From contig JAIVJZ010000041.1 of assembly GCA_020199775.1 (NCBI GenBank), positions 372,001 to 436,000 of the forward strand: 64,000 nt of DNA, read 5' to 3'. This stretch comes from Acidobacteriota bacterium (GTDB lineage: Bacteria > Acidobacteriota > Blastocatellia > Pyrinomonadales > Pyrinomonadaceae). The notes beneath the pieces were generated by a model. That model was given only the letters and a program-made list of their open reading frames with translations, was not told where the DNA came from and did no database searches. Each line of letters begins with the position of its first letter. The stretch's first letter is position 1. The position numbers and the translations under genes are program-made. Below, in pieces: positions 16,448 through 24,584 of the stretch.

Positions 16448-18142
16448 ATGAAAAAGATGGCCGCACTTCTACTGTTCGCCTCCCTGTCCTTCAGCCCGTT
16501 CATTGCCGCCCTCGCGCAAACGCCCGCCGCCCCGCCGCAGCGCGTTGACTCGGAACTCTATTGGAAGATTCGCAAAGAGGGAACGGAGCGTTCGCAGGCC
16601 ATGCGCACGCTCCACTTCCTGACGGACGTGTACGGGCCGCGTGTCACCGGCTCGCCCAATTTCAAGGCCGCCGCCGAGTGGACGGTGAACCAGATGAAGG
16701 CGTGGGGCTTGAAGAACACGCGCCTCGAACCGTGGGACTTCGGCCACCCCGGTTGGGGTAACGAACGCCTCACCGCGCACATCATCTCGCCGGTCAAGGA
16801 CGCGCTCGTCTGCGAGGCGCTCGCGTGGACTCCGGGGACGAACGGCACGGTCACGGCGCGCGCCGTCCAAATCGTCTTGCCCGAACGCCACACGAAAGAA
16901 CAGTTGACCGCATACCTCGACGGGGTGCGCGAACAGGTGAAGGGCAAGATCGTGCTCGTCGGCCGACATCAAACCCTGCCCGTCACCTTCAACCCGCAGA
17001 ACAAGCGGCGCGAAGATCAAGACGTGCGCAACCAGTACACCCCGAATGCCCAGCCCGCCATCGTGCCGCCGTTTGCAGCCGCGACCCCGGCGTCTCCGGC
17101 CGCCGCCGCCGCCCCGGCGCAAGCGACGCCGCAGTCGCCCGCAATTTTGACCCCGGTGCAGACCCGCGACATACTCGATCAATTCCTCGTCGCGAACGGC
17201 GTGCTCGTTCGCGTCAACGACACGGGGCGCGAGCACGGGCAGATTCGCGCGCTCAACAACCGCACCCTCGACACGTCGAAAGTCGTGCCCACGGTCGTCA
17301 TGCGTAACGAGGACTACGGGCGCATCAGCCGCATTCTGGCCGACGGCACGCCGGTCGAGTTGGAGTTCAACATCCTTAACCGCGCTTACCCGGAGGGGAG
17401 CACGTCCTACAACGTCGTCGGCGAGATACCGGGCGGGGACAAGGCCGACGAGGTGGTGATGCTCGGCGGCCACCTCGACTCGTGGCACGCCGCGACGGGC
17501 GCAACCGACAACGCCGCCGGTTGCACCGTCATGTTGGAAGCCGCGCGCATCCTCAACACGCTCGGCGTCAAGCCGCGCCGCACGATCCGCGTCGCGCTGT
17601 GGAGCGGCGAGGAACAGGGCTTGCGCGGCTCGCGCGCTTACGTCAAAGAACACTTCGGCACGTTCGAGAATCCGAAGCCGGGGTATGCCAAGTTTAACGG
17701 TTATTTCAACGTCGATGCGGGGACGGGGCGCATTCGCGGCATGAACATCTTCGGCCCGCCGGAGACGGCCAACGGGCTCCGGCAGGCGCTCGCGCCGTTC
17801 GAAGACCTGGGCTTTCTGGGGGTGATTGCGACGGCGAACGTCCTCGCCGGAGGTTCGGACAACATCTCTTTCAACGAGGTGGGTCTGCCCGGCATCGACC
17901 TCGGCCAAGACCCCATCGAATACGCCACGCACACGTGGCACACGAACCTCGACACCTATGAGCGCGTCGTCGAGTCGGACGTGCGGAGCGCGGCCATCGT
18001 GATGGCCGCAGCCGTCTATCACCTCGCCATGAGCGACGAGATGCTGCCGCGCTTCACGAAGGATAAGATGCCCGCGCTGCCGCCCCCGGCTCCCACGCCG
18101 AGTCCCAGACCGGCGGCGAGTCCGGCGGCAACGCCCCGTTGA
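16448..18142 (+). CDS. Secreted M28 family zinc aminopeptidase
   Basis: 564 residues; ATG chosen at 16448 after AGAGGAG. Signal peptide [23 protein letters not shown]-domain insert is likely around residues 110-290, with a low-complexity Ala/Pro stretch inside. The zinc ligands of M28 are visible in order: His in GGHLDSW, Asp in GATDNAAG, the catalytic pair in SGEEQG, Asp in NVDAGTG and His in [11 protein letters not shown]. Acts on peptides outside the cytoplasm. A strong terminator follows. Confidence 0.92.
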   Translation: MKKMAALLLFASLSFSPFIAALAQTPAAPPQRVDSELYWKIRKEGTERSQAMRTLHFLTDVYGPRVTGSPNFKAAAEWTVNQMKAWGLKNTRLEPWDFGHPGWGNERLTAHIISPVKDALVCEALAWTPGTNGTVTARAVQIVLPERHTKEQLTAYLDGVREQVKGKIVLVGRHQTLPVTFNPQNKRREDQDVRNQYTPNAQPAIVPPFAAATPASPAAAAAPAQATPQSPAILTPVQTRDILDQFLVANGVLVRVNDTGREHGQIRALNNRTLDTSKVVPTVVMRNEDYGRISRILADGTPVELEFNILNRAYPEGSTSYNVVGEIPGGDKADEVVMLGGHLDSWHAATGATDNAAGCTVMLEAARILNTLGVKPRRTIRVALWSGEEQGLRGSRAYVKEHFGTFENPKPGYAKFNGYFNVDAGTGRIRGMNIFGPPETANGLRQALAPFEDLGFLGVIATANVLAGGSDNISFNEVGLPGIDLGQDPIEYATHTWHTNLDTYERVVESDVRSAAIVMAAAVYHLAMSDEMLPRFTKDKMPALPPPAPTPSPRPAASPAATPR

Positions 18143-18167
18143 CGCGCCGCCGCCTGAAGACGCGTGA

Positions 18168-18218
18168 AAGCCCCGCCATCGGCGACACATTATTGTCGCG
18201 GCAATGGCGGGGCTTAAA
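18168..18218 (+). terminator. Rho-independent terminator after the M28 gene
   Basis: AAGCCCCGCCAT (18168-18179) pairs with ATGGCGGGGCTT (18204-18215). An inner GCGACA/TGTCGC stem extends it, and an A/T-rich stretch follows. Confidence 0.85.
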
Positions 18219-18283
18219 ATTTGCGCGGCGCGTGCGCCGCTCAAGCGGCGGAGGCGCGCGTGTCGTGTCGGTCGCGCCGGGCG

Positions 18284-18505
18284 TTACTCCACGGGGGAGG
18301 TCGCCGGATCGACGAAGAGGCTCGCGAAGGCGCGGCGCGGGTCGGGCGTGTGACGCTGCTGAAATTCCCTGATCCAGGTGGTCACCTGACCGCCGATCTC
18401 TCGCGTCGCGTGGCGCGCGTTTTTGATTTCGGCCGCGCGGCTCTTGGCCGCCCTGCTCGTCGCGTCTCGCTCGGATCGCTTGATGATTCTAATATTCGCA
18501 CTCAT
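18284..18505 (-). CDS. Small hypothetical protein
   Basis: 73 residues from the ATG at 18503-18505: basic, with MSANIRIIKRSERD at the start, an Ala/Arg helix and a C-terminus FASLFVDPATSPVE. Codon use fits the neighbours and no overlapping gene exists. No family recognised. Confidence 0.5.
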   Translation of the reverse strand: MSANIRIIKRSERDATSRAAKSRAAEIKNARHATREIGGQVTTWIREFQQRHTPDPRRAFASLFVDPATSPVE

Positions 18506-18696
18506 TGATGTATCTCCGTCGTCAGTCAATCCTCTTAAAACTTCGTTAGCGGGTCTCCACTTTACGTCCCATCTACTAACGCGAGATTTAGACTGAAAAC
18601 GGATCATCCGAAAATTTCAACCGGGGGTGAAGCGGCCGGGGGTTTGGGAGTCGCGACGACAGGGCGACTCCGCGAGGGGTGTGTGTACTTGGTCAG

Positions 18697-19080
18697 TTAA
18701 TGCCCGACGGGTATCCGCTGGAAGCGTGTCTTCCCTTCCGAGTCTTCCCATGAAATATCCAGCACGTAGGGGCGGGTCGTGCCCGCGACCGCTCTGAGGC
18801 GTTGCAACTGGTCGTCGCCCGGGTCGGCCAATTTCCCGTCAATCAGCGTTTTGTGCGGCATGACGGCGCGCTCTTTCGGCTGGATATACTTGACCGCCTC
18901 GAACCTGATGTGCGCGCGCGAGGGTGCGCCCGAAGTTTCTTCGTCTTTCAGAAAGACGGTGAGAATCTCGACACACCTGAGCGGTTGGTCGGTCGCATTC
19001 ATCAACTCCAACTGAGTTGTCGAACCGTCGCCGATGAAAGACAGGGTGAAGGGAGCCGGGGTCTGGCCGTTGCTGGTCAT
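18697..19080 (-). CDS. Hypothetical protein, beta-rich
   Basis: 127 residues, ATG at 19078-19080, no signal peptide. Alternating hydrophobic residues suggest a beta-sandwich (FTLSFIGDGSTTQLELMN, RCVEILTVFLKDEETSG, YVLDISWEDSEGKTRF). It lies just downstream of infA in the same direction. Family not recognised; probably cytosolic. Confidence 0.6.
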   Translation of the reverse strand: MTSNGQTPAPFTLSFIGDGSTTQLELMNATDQPLRCVEILTVFLKDEETSGAPSRAHIRFEAVKYIQPKERAVMPHKTLIDGKLADPGDDQLQRLRAVAGTTRPYVLDISWEDSEGKTRFQRIPVGH

Positions 19081-19118
19081 AATCTTGAACTTTCGCGCGG
19101 AAAACTTCCGCCCGCGCC

Positions 19119-19340
19119 TTATTTATACCTGTACGTGATCCGGCCTCTGGTCAGGTCATACGGCGACAATTCGACGCTCACGCGGTCGCCGGCCAGAATG
19201 CGTATATGATTTTTGCGCATCTTCCCGCCGATTTGAGCCAGCACCAGATGTTCGCCGCCGTCGAGCTTCACTTTGAAAAACGCGTTCGGCAGTTTGTCAA
19301 TCACCACGCCTTCGGCCGGAACTAAGTCTTCTTTTGCCAA
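19119..19340 (-). CDS. infA: Translation initiation factor IF-1
   Basis: 73 residues, the normal IF-1 length. It has the single OB-fold with the hallmark segments [35 protein letters not shown] and [12 protein letters not shown]. It binds the A site of the 30S subunit during initiation. It stands apart from ribosomal protein genes here, which is common outside Proteobacteria. Confidence 0.96.
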   Translation of the reverse strand: MAKEDLVPAEGVVIDKLPNAFFKVKLDGGEHLVLAQIGGKMRKNHIRILAGDRVSVELSPYDLTRGRITYRYK

Positions 19341-19512
19341 TATTTTCTCTCCTTACGAGTTTGATGCAATTTAACCGCATCGCGTCCGGCGAAAGCGCGT
19401 TTACGCTCCCACCGGACGCATGCCGCGCCCCTCAACAGGACGCGGCCGTGTGCCGTCGGATGCGTTGTTCCGCCCGGAGTTACCGGGCAGAGAGCGCGCA
19501 CCCGCTGATTCG

Positions 19513-19884
19513 TTAGTAGCGGTTGCCACCGCCGCCGCCGCCGTAGCCGCCGCGGTTGCCACCGCCGCCACCGCCGTAACCGCCGCGACCACCACCACCG
19601 CCGCCGCCGCCGCCGCGTCCGCCGCGATCTTCGCGCGGTTTGGCTTCGTTGACGTTCAGGCTACGGCCGTTGACTTCCTTGCCGTTGAACTGCTCGATGG
19701 CCTTCTGGCCTTCTTCGTTGCTGGACATCTCGACGAAGCCGAAGCCGCGTGAGCGACCCGTCTCGCGATCCTCGACCACCGAAGCCGACTCGACCGTTGT
19801 GCTCGGCAAGGAGCGGCTTCTGATGTTGAGATCGACCTTCCCCCGGATTACCCGAAACGCCTCGCCGCTTCTTCTGCGGCTCAA
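19513..19884 (-). CDS. RRM RNA-binding protein with Gly-rich tail; N-terminus doubtful
   Basis: 123 residues. The RNP1 motif RGFGFVEM and the second half of an RRM are clear, followed by an RG/GY-rich tail (about residues 88-123) typical of bacterial glycine-rich RNA-binding proteins. The beginning is odd: the RNP2 strand (KLYVGNL-like) is absent and residues 1-30 do not resemble an RRM. In the next frame LLAEHNG precedes the site where an RRM would read FxEHGTVES, so a frameshift near 19795 is possible. Either a sequencing error or a decayed start. Confidence 0.6.
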   Translation of the reverse strand: MSRRRSGEAFRVIRGKVDLNIRSRSLPSTTVESASVVEDRETGRSRGFGFVEMSSNEEGQKAIEQFNGKEVNGRSLNVNEAKPREDRGGRGGGGGGGGGRGGYGGGGGGNRGGYGGGGGGNRY

Positions 19885-20114
19885 TGCGTATCACCGTTAA
19901 TACACTGGAGAAGGATTAACTGGCGGCCATCATGCACTATTCGGCGTCCGAAAGCAAGACGCCGGACTTGTCGCCGGGAGTCTCCGGCCGGCCCGCACGG
20001 ATTCGGCCACACTTCCCCAAGTGCTAGAATGGCGCGCTTAACTCGGATTTGCGTGGGTGTACTTTGTTGACTTCTGTGGCGGAGTTCAAATCTGAAGGGC
20101 GAAGAGTCGGGCGG

Positions 20115-21311
20115 ATGTTGAGCCTCGACGCGATGCGGGGCGTGGCCGCCGTCGTGGTCGTCGTCTATCACGCGCTCGGGGTCGCGCCGCAAACCGCCTA
20201 CGCGGGCTGGCAGTGGTGGCTGCCGACGCTGGCCGCGTGGGTCGTGCATTTCGGCTACGCCGGAATCTTCATGTTTTTCGTCATCTCCGGCTTCTGCATC
20301 CACCTCCACTGGGCGCGCGCACGCGCCGCCGGGGTCGAACAACCCGTCATCGACTTCTACGCCTTCTGGAAGCGGCGCGTGCGTCGTCTCTACCCGCCCT
20401 ACCTCGCCGCGCTCGTGCTCTATCTCGGCTACAACGCGCTCCAGACGCCGCCCGACGTGTCCGGCTTTTACCTGTGGGACGTGGGGCTGCACCTCCTGAT
20501 GCTCCACAACGTGGACATGCGCACGACCTACAGCATCAACGCCGCGTTCTGGACGCTGGCGATTGAAGAACAACTCTATCTGGCCTATTTCCTGCTGCTC
20601 TTTCTGCGTATCCGCTACGGCTGGGCGCGCACGCTCGTGGTGTGCGCGGCGGCGCGCGTCGGCTGGCTCTTGCTCGGGCGCGGCGTCGGCTACTTTTTCG
20701 GCTTCACGATCCCCGTCACGGAATCGGCGGCGACGAACTGGTTCATCTGGGCTTTGGGCGCGCTCAGCGTGGAGGCGGCGTTGGGCGTCGTGCGGCTGCC
20801 CGAATGGTGTTACAAGTGGTGGGCGGGCGCGCTCGCGCTCCTGCTGGCGATGGGTCTCGCGGAGGGGTTGCCCTACGTGAATCACCTGATCTGGGTTCAC
20901 GACCCGGGCTGGCTCCTGATGCACCCGGCGTGGGGCGTCGGCTTCTTCGTGATGGTAAACGGCGCGGTGCGCGCCGAGCAGAGGCGTCGCGGGTTGACGC
21001 GCCGCGCCTCGCGCGTCCTCGTGGGCTTGGCGGGTCTCGGCCTGATCTCCTACTCGCTCTACCTGACGCACCTCTTCGTGCTGATGCAGTGGTACTGGTT
21101 CGGCTTCACGCAGTTTCACATCCGCACCATCGCGCTCGTCGTCATGACGCCGCTCTCCGTGTTGTTCGCGTGGCTGTTCTTCCGCCTCTTCGAGCGACCT
21201 TTCATGGCCGCCTCCGCGGGCATGGGCGCGCACCCCCGGCAAGAGAAACCGGGCGGCGTGCATATCTCTCAACCGCCGGCGGAACAGGTCAGCGACCCGG
21301 CCGCCGTCTGA
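20115..21311 (+). CDS. Acyltransferase 3 family membrane protein (OafA/YrhL-like)
   Basis: 398 residues from the ATG at 20115. Begins with the family signature LDAMRGVAA, and the likely active-site His in VVYHALG follows. About ten hydrophobic segments run to the C-terminus (for example FGYAGIFMFFVISGF, LISYSLYLTHLFVLM). RRLYPPYLAAL and AFWTLAIEEQLYL are further family motifs. Transfers acyl groups, usually to cell-surface sugars; the acceptor is unknown. No glycan cluster surrounds it. Confidence 0.9.
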   Translation: MLSLDAMRGVAAVVVVVYHALGVAPQTAYAGWQWWLPTLAAWVVHFGYAGIFMFFVISGFCIHLHWARARAAGVEQPVIDFYAFWKRRVRRLYPPYLAALVLYLGYNALQTPPDVSGFYLWDVGLHLLMLHNVDMRTTYSINAAFWTLAIEEQLYLAYFLLLFLRIRYGWARTLVVCAAARVGWLLLGRGVGYFFGFTIPVTESAATNWFIWALGALSVEAALGVVRLPEWCYKWWAGALALLLAMGLAEGLPYVNHLIWVHDPGWLLMHPAWGVGFFVMVNGAVRAEQRRRGLTRRASRVLVGLAGLGLISYSLYLTHLFVLMQWYWFGFTQFHIRTIALVVMTPLSVLFAWLFFRLFERPFMAASAGMGAHPRQEKPGGVHISQPPAEQVSDPAAV

Positions 21312-21344
21312 ACGCGCCTCTGCGTTCTCTCAAACGGGCGGCGC

Positions 21345-21940
21345 GTGGAAACTTTTACTTTGCGAGCATCAACCGTGGCGAGACCGTGGACGACAGAGAG
21401 GATCGGGCGAGCCGCCCGGCGTGTGTCGGTCGCGTTCTGTTTTTTGTTCGCCGTCGCGCCCGCCGCCATAGCGGCGACGGCGAAAGGCGCTTGGGTCGGC
21501 GTGCGCTCCTCGAACCGGACAATTACCTGACGCATTACTACTACGCCTACGCGCTCAGCCGCGAAGAGATGGACGACGAACAGGAGATCGACGCTTACGA
21601 GGCCGGGGCGGCACGGATCATGCGGCAGGAGTTGCGGCGCGCGATTGCGCTCAAACCCGGCTTCGCTGAATCCTACCGCCTACTGGCGTTCATCAATCTG
21701 GTGACGGGCGAACAACTCCCCGCAGCGGTCGAACTGTTGAGACAGGGACTAAAACTCTCGCCGGGACGACCCGACCTGACCTTCATCCTCGCGCAAGTCT
21801 ATCTCCGCATGCGGGAGACGGGCGCAGCCCGCGCCACCCTCCAACAACTCGTCAGCAGCGGAGCCGACGCGCGCCTCCGCGCACGCGCCCAAACTCTGCT
21901 CGACCGGATGAAAACCAACCACAACGGTGCACCGCGATAG
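21345..21940 (+). pseudogene. TPR protein with internal deletion
   Basis: The GTG at 21345 opens a frame with a signal peptide and AKGAWVGVRSSN, which resembles the start of a family of long acidobacterial TPR proteins. It stops at about 21530. From about 21510, in another frame, typical C-terminal TPR sequence appears (EPDNYLTHYYYAYALSRE, PGFAESYRLLAFINLVTGE, LPAAVELLRQGLKLSPG) and runs to 21940. The middle of the protein is missing, and the join lies near CTCGAACCGG at about 21511-21520. I read it as an internally deleted, out-of-frame remnant. Confidence 0.65.
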
Positions 21941-22005
21941 CCCGCACCGGCTAAACATAAAAACCCCGCTTCGCGCCTCCGCAGTGAAAGTTTTTATAGC
22001 GAAAA

Positions 22006-22265
22006 CTACTTGTAGTGGTATTTGCAGGAGACGATGATGATCTGCTGGTCGGTGACTTTATAGACGAGGCGGTGTTCGTCCGTCAGGCGACGCGACCAGT
22101 AACCTTTGAGTTCGTTTTTAAGGGGTTCGGGTTTACCGATGCCGTCGAAGGGTGTTTTTGCCGTTTCAATAATCAAGCGGCGGATACGCTCGAATATTTT
22201 TAATCTTCCCGCGCCCATTCGCTATAGTCGTCGAAAGCAGTCTGGTGAAACGTGCTGAGTCTCAC
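22006..22265 (-). pseudogene. yoeB: YoeB/Txe family toxin gene with frameshift
   Basis: A GTG at 22263-22265 overlaps the antitoxin stop as GTGA and reads FHQTAFDDYSEWARED, then hits TAA at 22200-22202. One base out of frame the protein resumes KIFERIRRLIIETAKTPFDG and ends SCKYHYK. An intact YoeB would join these as REDKKIFERI. The later half has the RNase residues (Glu in KPEPLK, Arg in WSRRLTDEHRLVY, C-terminal His-Tyr). The 260-base span is one codon-frame short of in-frame. Toxin probably inactive, unless the A-run causes slippage or is a sequencing error. Confidence 0.75.
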
Positions 22266-22486
22266 TGAAACTGCTCCTGTTCGGGCGTGACGATATGTTG
22301 GAGGCTTTCGACATCGGCTACGGCGCGCAAGAGACGCTCGCGGTTGGCGGGGGCGCGCAGGAGATAAGCTGTTTCGTCGCGCTCCGAGACGGCGATCTCA
22401 ATCTCTTTATCTTTGAACAATGCCTTGAGCGCGTCCAGAAAACTCTCATCGAGTTCGTCGGCTTTTACGTGATAAATCGCGTCCAT
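22262..22486 (-). CDS. Antitoxin of the YoeB pair
   Basis: 74 residues, partner of the downstream yoeB with a 4-base GTGA overlap, the usual translational coupling of toxin-antitoxin operons. The C-terminal half YLLRAPANRERLLRAV matches the toxin-binding tail of YefM/Phd-type antitoxins. The N-terminal half (DALKALFKDKEIEIAV) is short and is not a full YefM DNA-binding domain. Confidence 0.75.
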   Translation of the reverse strand: MDAIYHVKADELDESFLDALKALFKDKEIEIAVSERDETAYLLRAPANRERLLRAVADVESLQHIVTPEQEQFQ

Positions 22487-22586
22487 AATTGACTCCTCTG
22501 CGGGTATGGCTGGCTTCAGCTTAACGCTTTTCGCTTGCCACTTCCATATAGCGCAATATCCGGCGGCGGTTCATTTTGAAATCGGA

Positions 22587-22949
22587 CTAAGAAATAAGCA
22601 AGCGGGCGACCGTCTCGACTATCTTGCCGATGTCGGCGGGCTTCCGTAAAAACTCGTCCACGCCCGCCAGACGCGCATCCCGGCTACATTCGCTCGCGGA
22701 GAACATGATGATCGGCGTCCATCTGCGATGTGGTAAAGAGCGCGCATAGCGCACCAACTCTAGGCCGTTGACGTTGGGCAAGTGGTTGTCGCACAGCACA
22801 AGATTATAACTGGCATCGCTCGCCAGCTTTGTCACCGCCGCCGCCCCGTCGTAACAGAGCGTGACGCGCCAGCCTTCTTCTTCCAACGTCTCTTTGACGG
22901 CTTGCGCGACGATCTTGTGATCTTCGACTAAAAGGATGTCGTGAGGCAT
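22587..22949 (-). CDS. Single-domain response regulator (receiver only)
   Basis: 120 residues comprising one receiver domain: acidic pocket in LLVEDH, phospho-acceptor Asp in LVLCDNHLPNVNG, conserved Ser in IIMFSAS and Lys in EFLRKPAD. It is much closer to the receiver at the end of the 1549-3456 protein than to the receiver at 23698: both have VKETLEE, LPHRR and TPIIM. There is no output domain. It likely takes part in a phosphorelay or binds a partner protein. Confidence 0.88.
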   Translation of the reverse strand: MPHDILLVEDHKIVAQAVKETLEEEGWRVTLCYDGAAAVTKLASDASYNLVLCDNHLPNVNGLELVRYARSLPHRRWTPIIMFSASECSRDARLAGVDEFLRKPADIGKIVETVARLLIS

Positions 22950-23158
22950 AGGATGATGGCGGGGCTGGCGCTGTCCTTAACACAAGCCCCGCGTGCCTCT
23001 GCGTGTAGTTGAGAAGGACAGGCAGAGGCGAGACGAGTCGGGGGTGAAGATGCTCAACTCCGGCGCGGTCTGCTATGATGCGCGCGTTCGAGTCTTTGAA
23101 AAATCGGCAACGGTCATGCGTAGCTCACGCCTCCACCTCATAGACGAGTAATGAGCAT

Positions 23159-23192
23159 CGCCGTGCGAGTTGAAAGGTTCAAACTCACGGCG
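23159..23192. repeat. Inverted repeat
   Basis: CGCCGTGCGAGTTGAA (23159-23174) faces TTCAAACTCACGGCG (23178-23192) with one mismatch and a 3-base loop, between the divergent response regulator and XRE genes. Confidence 0.6.
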
Positions 23193-23210
23193 ACCACGAT
23201 ACGCGAGCAA

Positions 23211-23237
23211 GATTATATCGCAACTTGGGATATAATC
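23211..23237. promoter_or_regulatory. Palindromic operator/promoter candidate of the XRE gene
   Basis: GATTATATC (23211-23219) and GATATAATC (23229-23237) form a perfect 9-bp inverted repeat with a 9-base spacer, 41 bases before the XRE start codon. Each half contains TATAAT on one strand, so it may hold -10 elements for both directions. Placement fits autoregulation by the XRE protein. Confidence 0.5.
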
Positions 23238-23278
23238 AAACGTCTGATGCCCTTTGTCCTATCGGGAGGCAACTCCTG

Positions 23279-23599
23279 ATGGGCACAAGTCCGCGCGTCA
23301 GGCCGCAACGCCTTGGCGAGAAGCTTCGTTACATTCGTGTGTCATTCAATTTAACGCAAGCCGACCTCATGGGGCACTTGGCGATTGACGAACTCACGAC
23401 GCAGAGCAACATTTCAGAATATGAATCGGGCAAACGTGAACCGTCATCGCTTATTCTTCTGCAATACGCTCGTCTCGCGGGCGTGCACGTCGAAGACCTG
23501 ATTGACGACGAGGAAGATTTACCCGCAAAACTTCCCGGCAAGGTGAAGCACAAAAGATTTAAGCCCGCGCTTCACTTCCGCGGCAAGAAACTTAATTAG
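23279..23599 (+). CDS. XRE-family HTH regulator
   Basis: 106 residues; start at 23279 because GGGAGG lies eleven bases upstream and the HTH begins soon after. Residues about 8-70 form the Cro/CI-type HTH: LGEKLRYIRVSFNLTQADL, NISEYESGKREP, LLQYARLAGVHVEDLIDD. The tail EEDLPAKLPGKVKHKRF resembles the remnants at 3959-4024 and 8504-8563. Its stop codon overlaps the first attC-like site. Probably a repressor, perhaps of itself. Confidence 0.88.
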   Translation: MGTSPRVRPQRLGEKLRYIRVSFNLTQADLMGHLAIDELTTQSNISEYESGKREPSSLILLQYARLAGVHVEDLIDDEEDLPAKLPGKVKHKRFKPALHFRGKKLN

Positions 23600-23681
23600 G
23601 GGCGTGTTATGCCGACACTATCGGCTTTTCACGCTCCATGACGGAGTTAGGCCGAATCTTTCGGCACAATATGCGTTAGAC
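23590..23681 (+). repeat. attC-like recombination site 1
   Basis: Ends with core GTTAGAC (23675-23681, fits GTTRRRY), 16 bases before the next ATG. The inner arm TCGGCACAATATGC (23661-23674) is complementary to GCGTGTTATGCCGA (23602-23615) at 11 of 14 positions. The left core ACTTAAT (23590-23596) has one mismatch to RYYYAAC. Between the arms another stem (GCCGA/TCGGC) is possible. Size 92 bases. Confidence 0.6.
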
Positions 23682-23697
23682 GTATGAATTGAGTGAC

Positions 23698-24405
23698 ATG
23701 AATCAAGAGAGAATATTGGTCATTGATGACGAGCCATCAACCCCTGGACTTATAGAGCTTTTACTGAAGCCAGAAGGATTTCAGATTCTCAAGGCTTATA
23801 GTGGAGCAGATGGGATACGTGTGGCCTCGGAGGAGCATCCCGATTTGATTCTCTTGGATATAATGATGCCGGACATTGATGGATTCGAGGTGTTGAAAAG
23901 AATAAAGGAAAAGAATATTCCAACTAGAGTCATAATAGTTACAGGCTATGGGAACTCTATACCGGATGTTGTCCGTTTCATCAAGGCAGGCGCTTGCGAC
24001 TATCTTCTAAAACCTGTCAATCCAGTTGAAATAGTTAGAGCAGTGAAGAGAGCTTTAGCGATTGAAACTACAATCAACCTACAGGTAAGCGATACTTCTC
24101 CGATTGTTGAGGAATTAATAGCCAGAGCTGAAAAGTTAGCTCACGACAATCTTAAATTAGAGCTGCAAGTTAAAGCCATTCCCAATCAGAAGCATAAACA
24201 TTTACTCATAATGATTATGATTCGGCTGTTATGCTTTGCAATCGGTGTTGGGGCAACTCTGTTGCTTCTTTACCTGAATATGATTACGAGAACATGGGCT
24301 TTTATTCTTCCGGTCTTGATCTTTCTACTGCTGCTCTTACCTATTGAAAGCGTGAAGAAGTTATATTTCAAAGCTCCGAAAGCCGAAACGGGAGTTGAGA
24401 TGTGA
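23698..24405 (+). CDS. Membrane-anchored response regulator (receiver plus two TM helices)
   Basis: 235 residues from the ATG at 23698. Receiver domain over residues 1-120: LVIDDE acidic pocket, phospho-acceptor in LILLDIMMPDIDG, Thr in IIVTGYG, Lys in YLLKPVNP. A helical linker (ELIARAEKLAHDNLKLELQV) is followed by two hydrophobic segments (LLCFAIGVGATLLLLYLN and AFILPVLIFLLLLLPI). There is no DNA-binding or enzymatic output domain. The gene is visibly AT-richer than the window average and lies between attC-like sites, which suggests acquisition as a gene cassette. A receiver attached to a membrane hairpin is an unusual combination. Confidence 0.83.
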   Translation: MNQERILVIDDEPSTPGLIELLLKPEGFQILKAYSGADGIRVASEEHPDLILLDIMMPDIDGFEVLKRIKEKNIPTRVIIVTGYGNSIPDVVRFIKAGACDYLLKPVNPVEIVRAVKRALAIETTINLQVSDTSPIVEELIARAEKLAHDNLKLELQVKAIPNQKHKHLLIMIMIRLLCFAIGVGATLLLLYLNMITRTWAFILPVLIFLLLLLPIESVKKLYFKAPKAETGVEM

Positions 24406-24467
24406 TTTCCCACATTCTGTCGAGATGAACGTTTGGCACTTAAATCATCTTGAGCATAATGCCATAG

Positions 24468-24553
24468 GTCTAACAACGGCATGCACCCGACGCCCCGCCA
24501 CGCTGCCTCTCATGATAGTTGAATGAGGGCGCGGGTGATGCGGGGCGTTAGAT
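24468..24553 (+). repeat. attC-like recombination site 2
   Basis: Starts GTCTAAC (24468-24474, exact RYYYAAC) and ends GTTAGAT (24547-24553, exact GTTRRRY), 31 bases before the next ATG. GCATGCACCCG near the left end is complementary to CGGGTGATGC near the right end with one unpaired base, as expected for L boxes with an extrahelical base. Length 86 bases. The best of the three sites. Confidence 0.75.
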
Positions 24554-24584
24554 CGCAAATGTAGTTATTCACAGGAGAATCACA

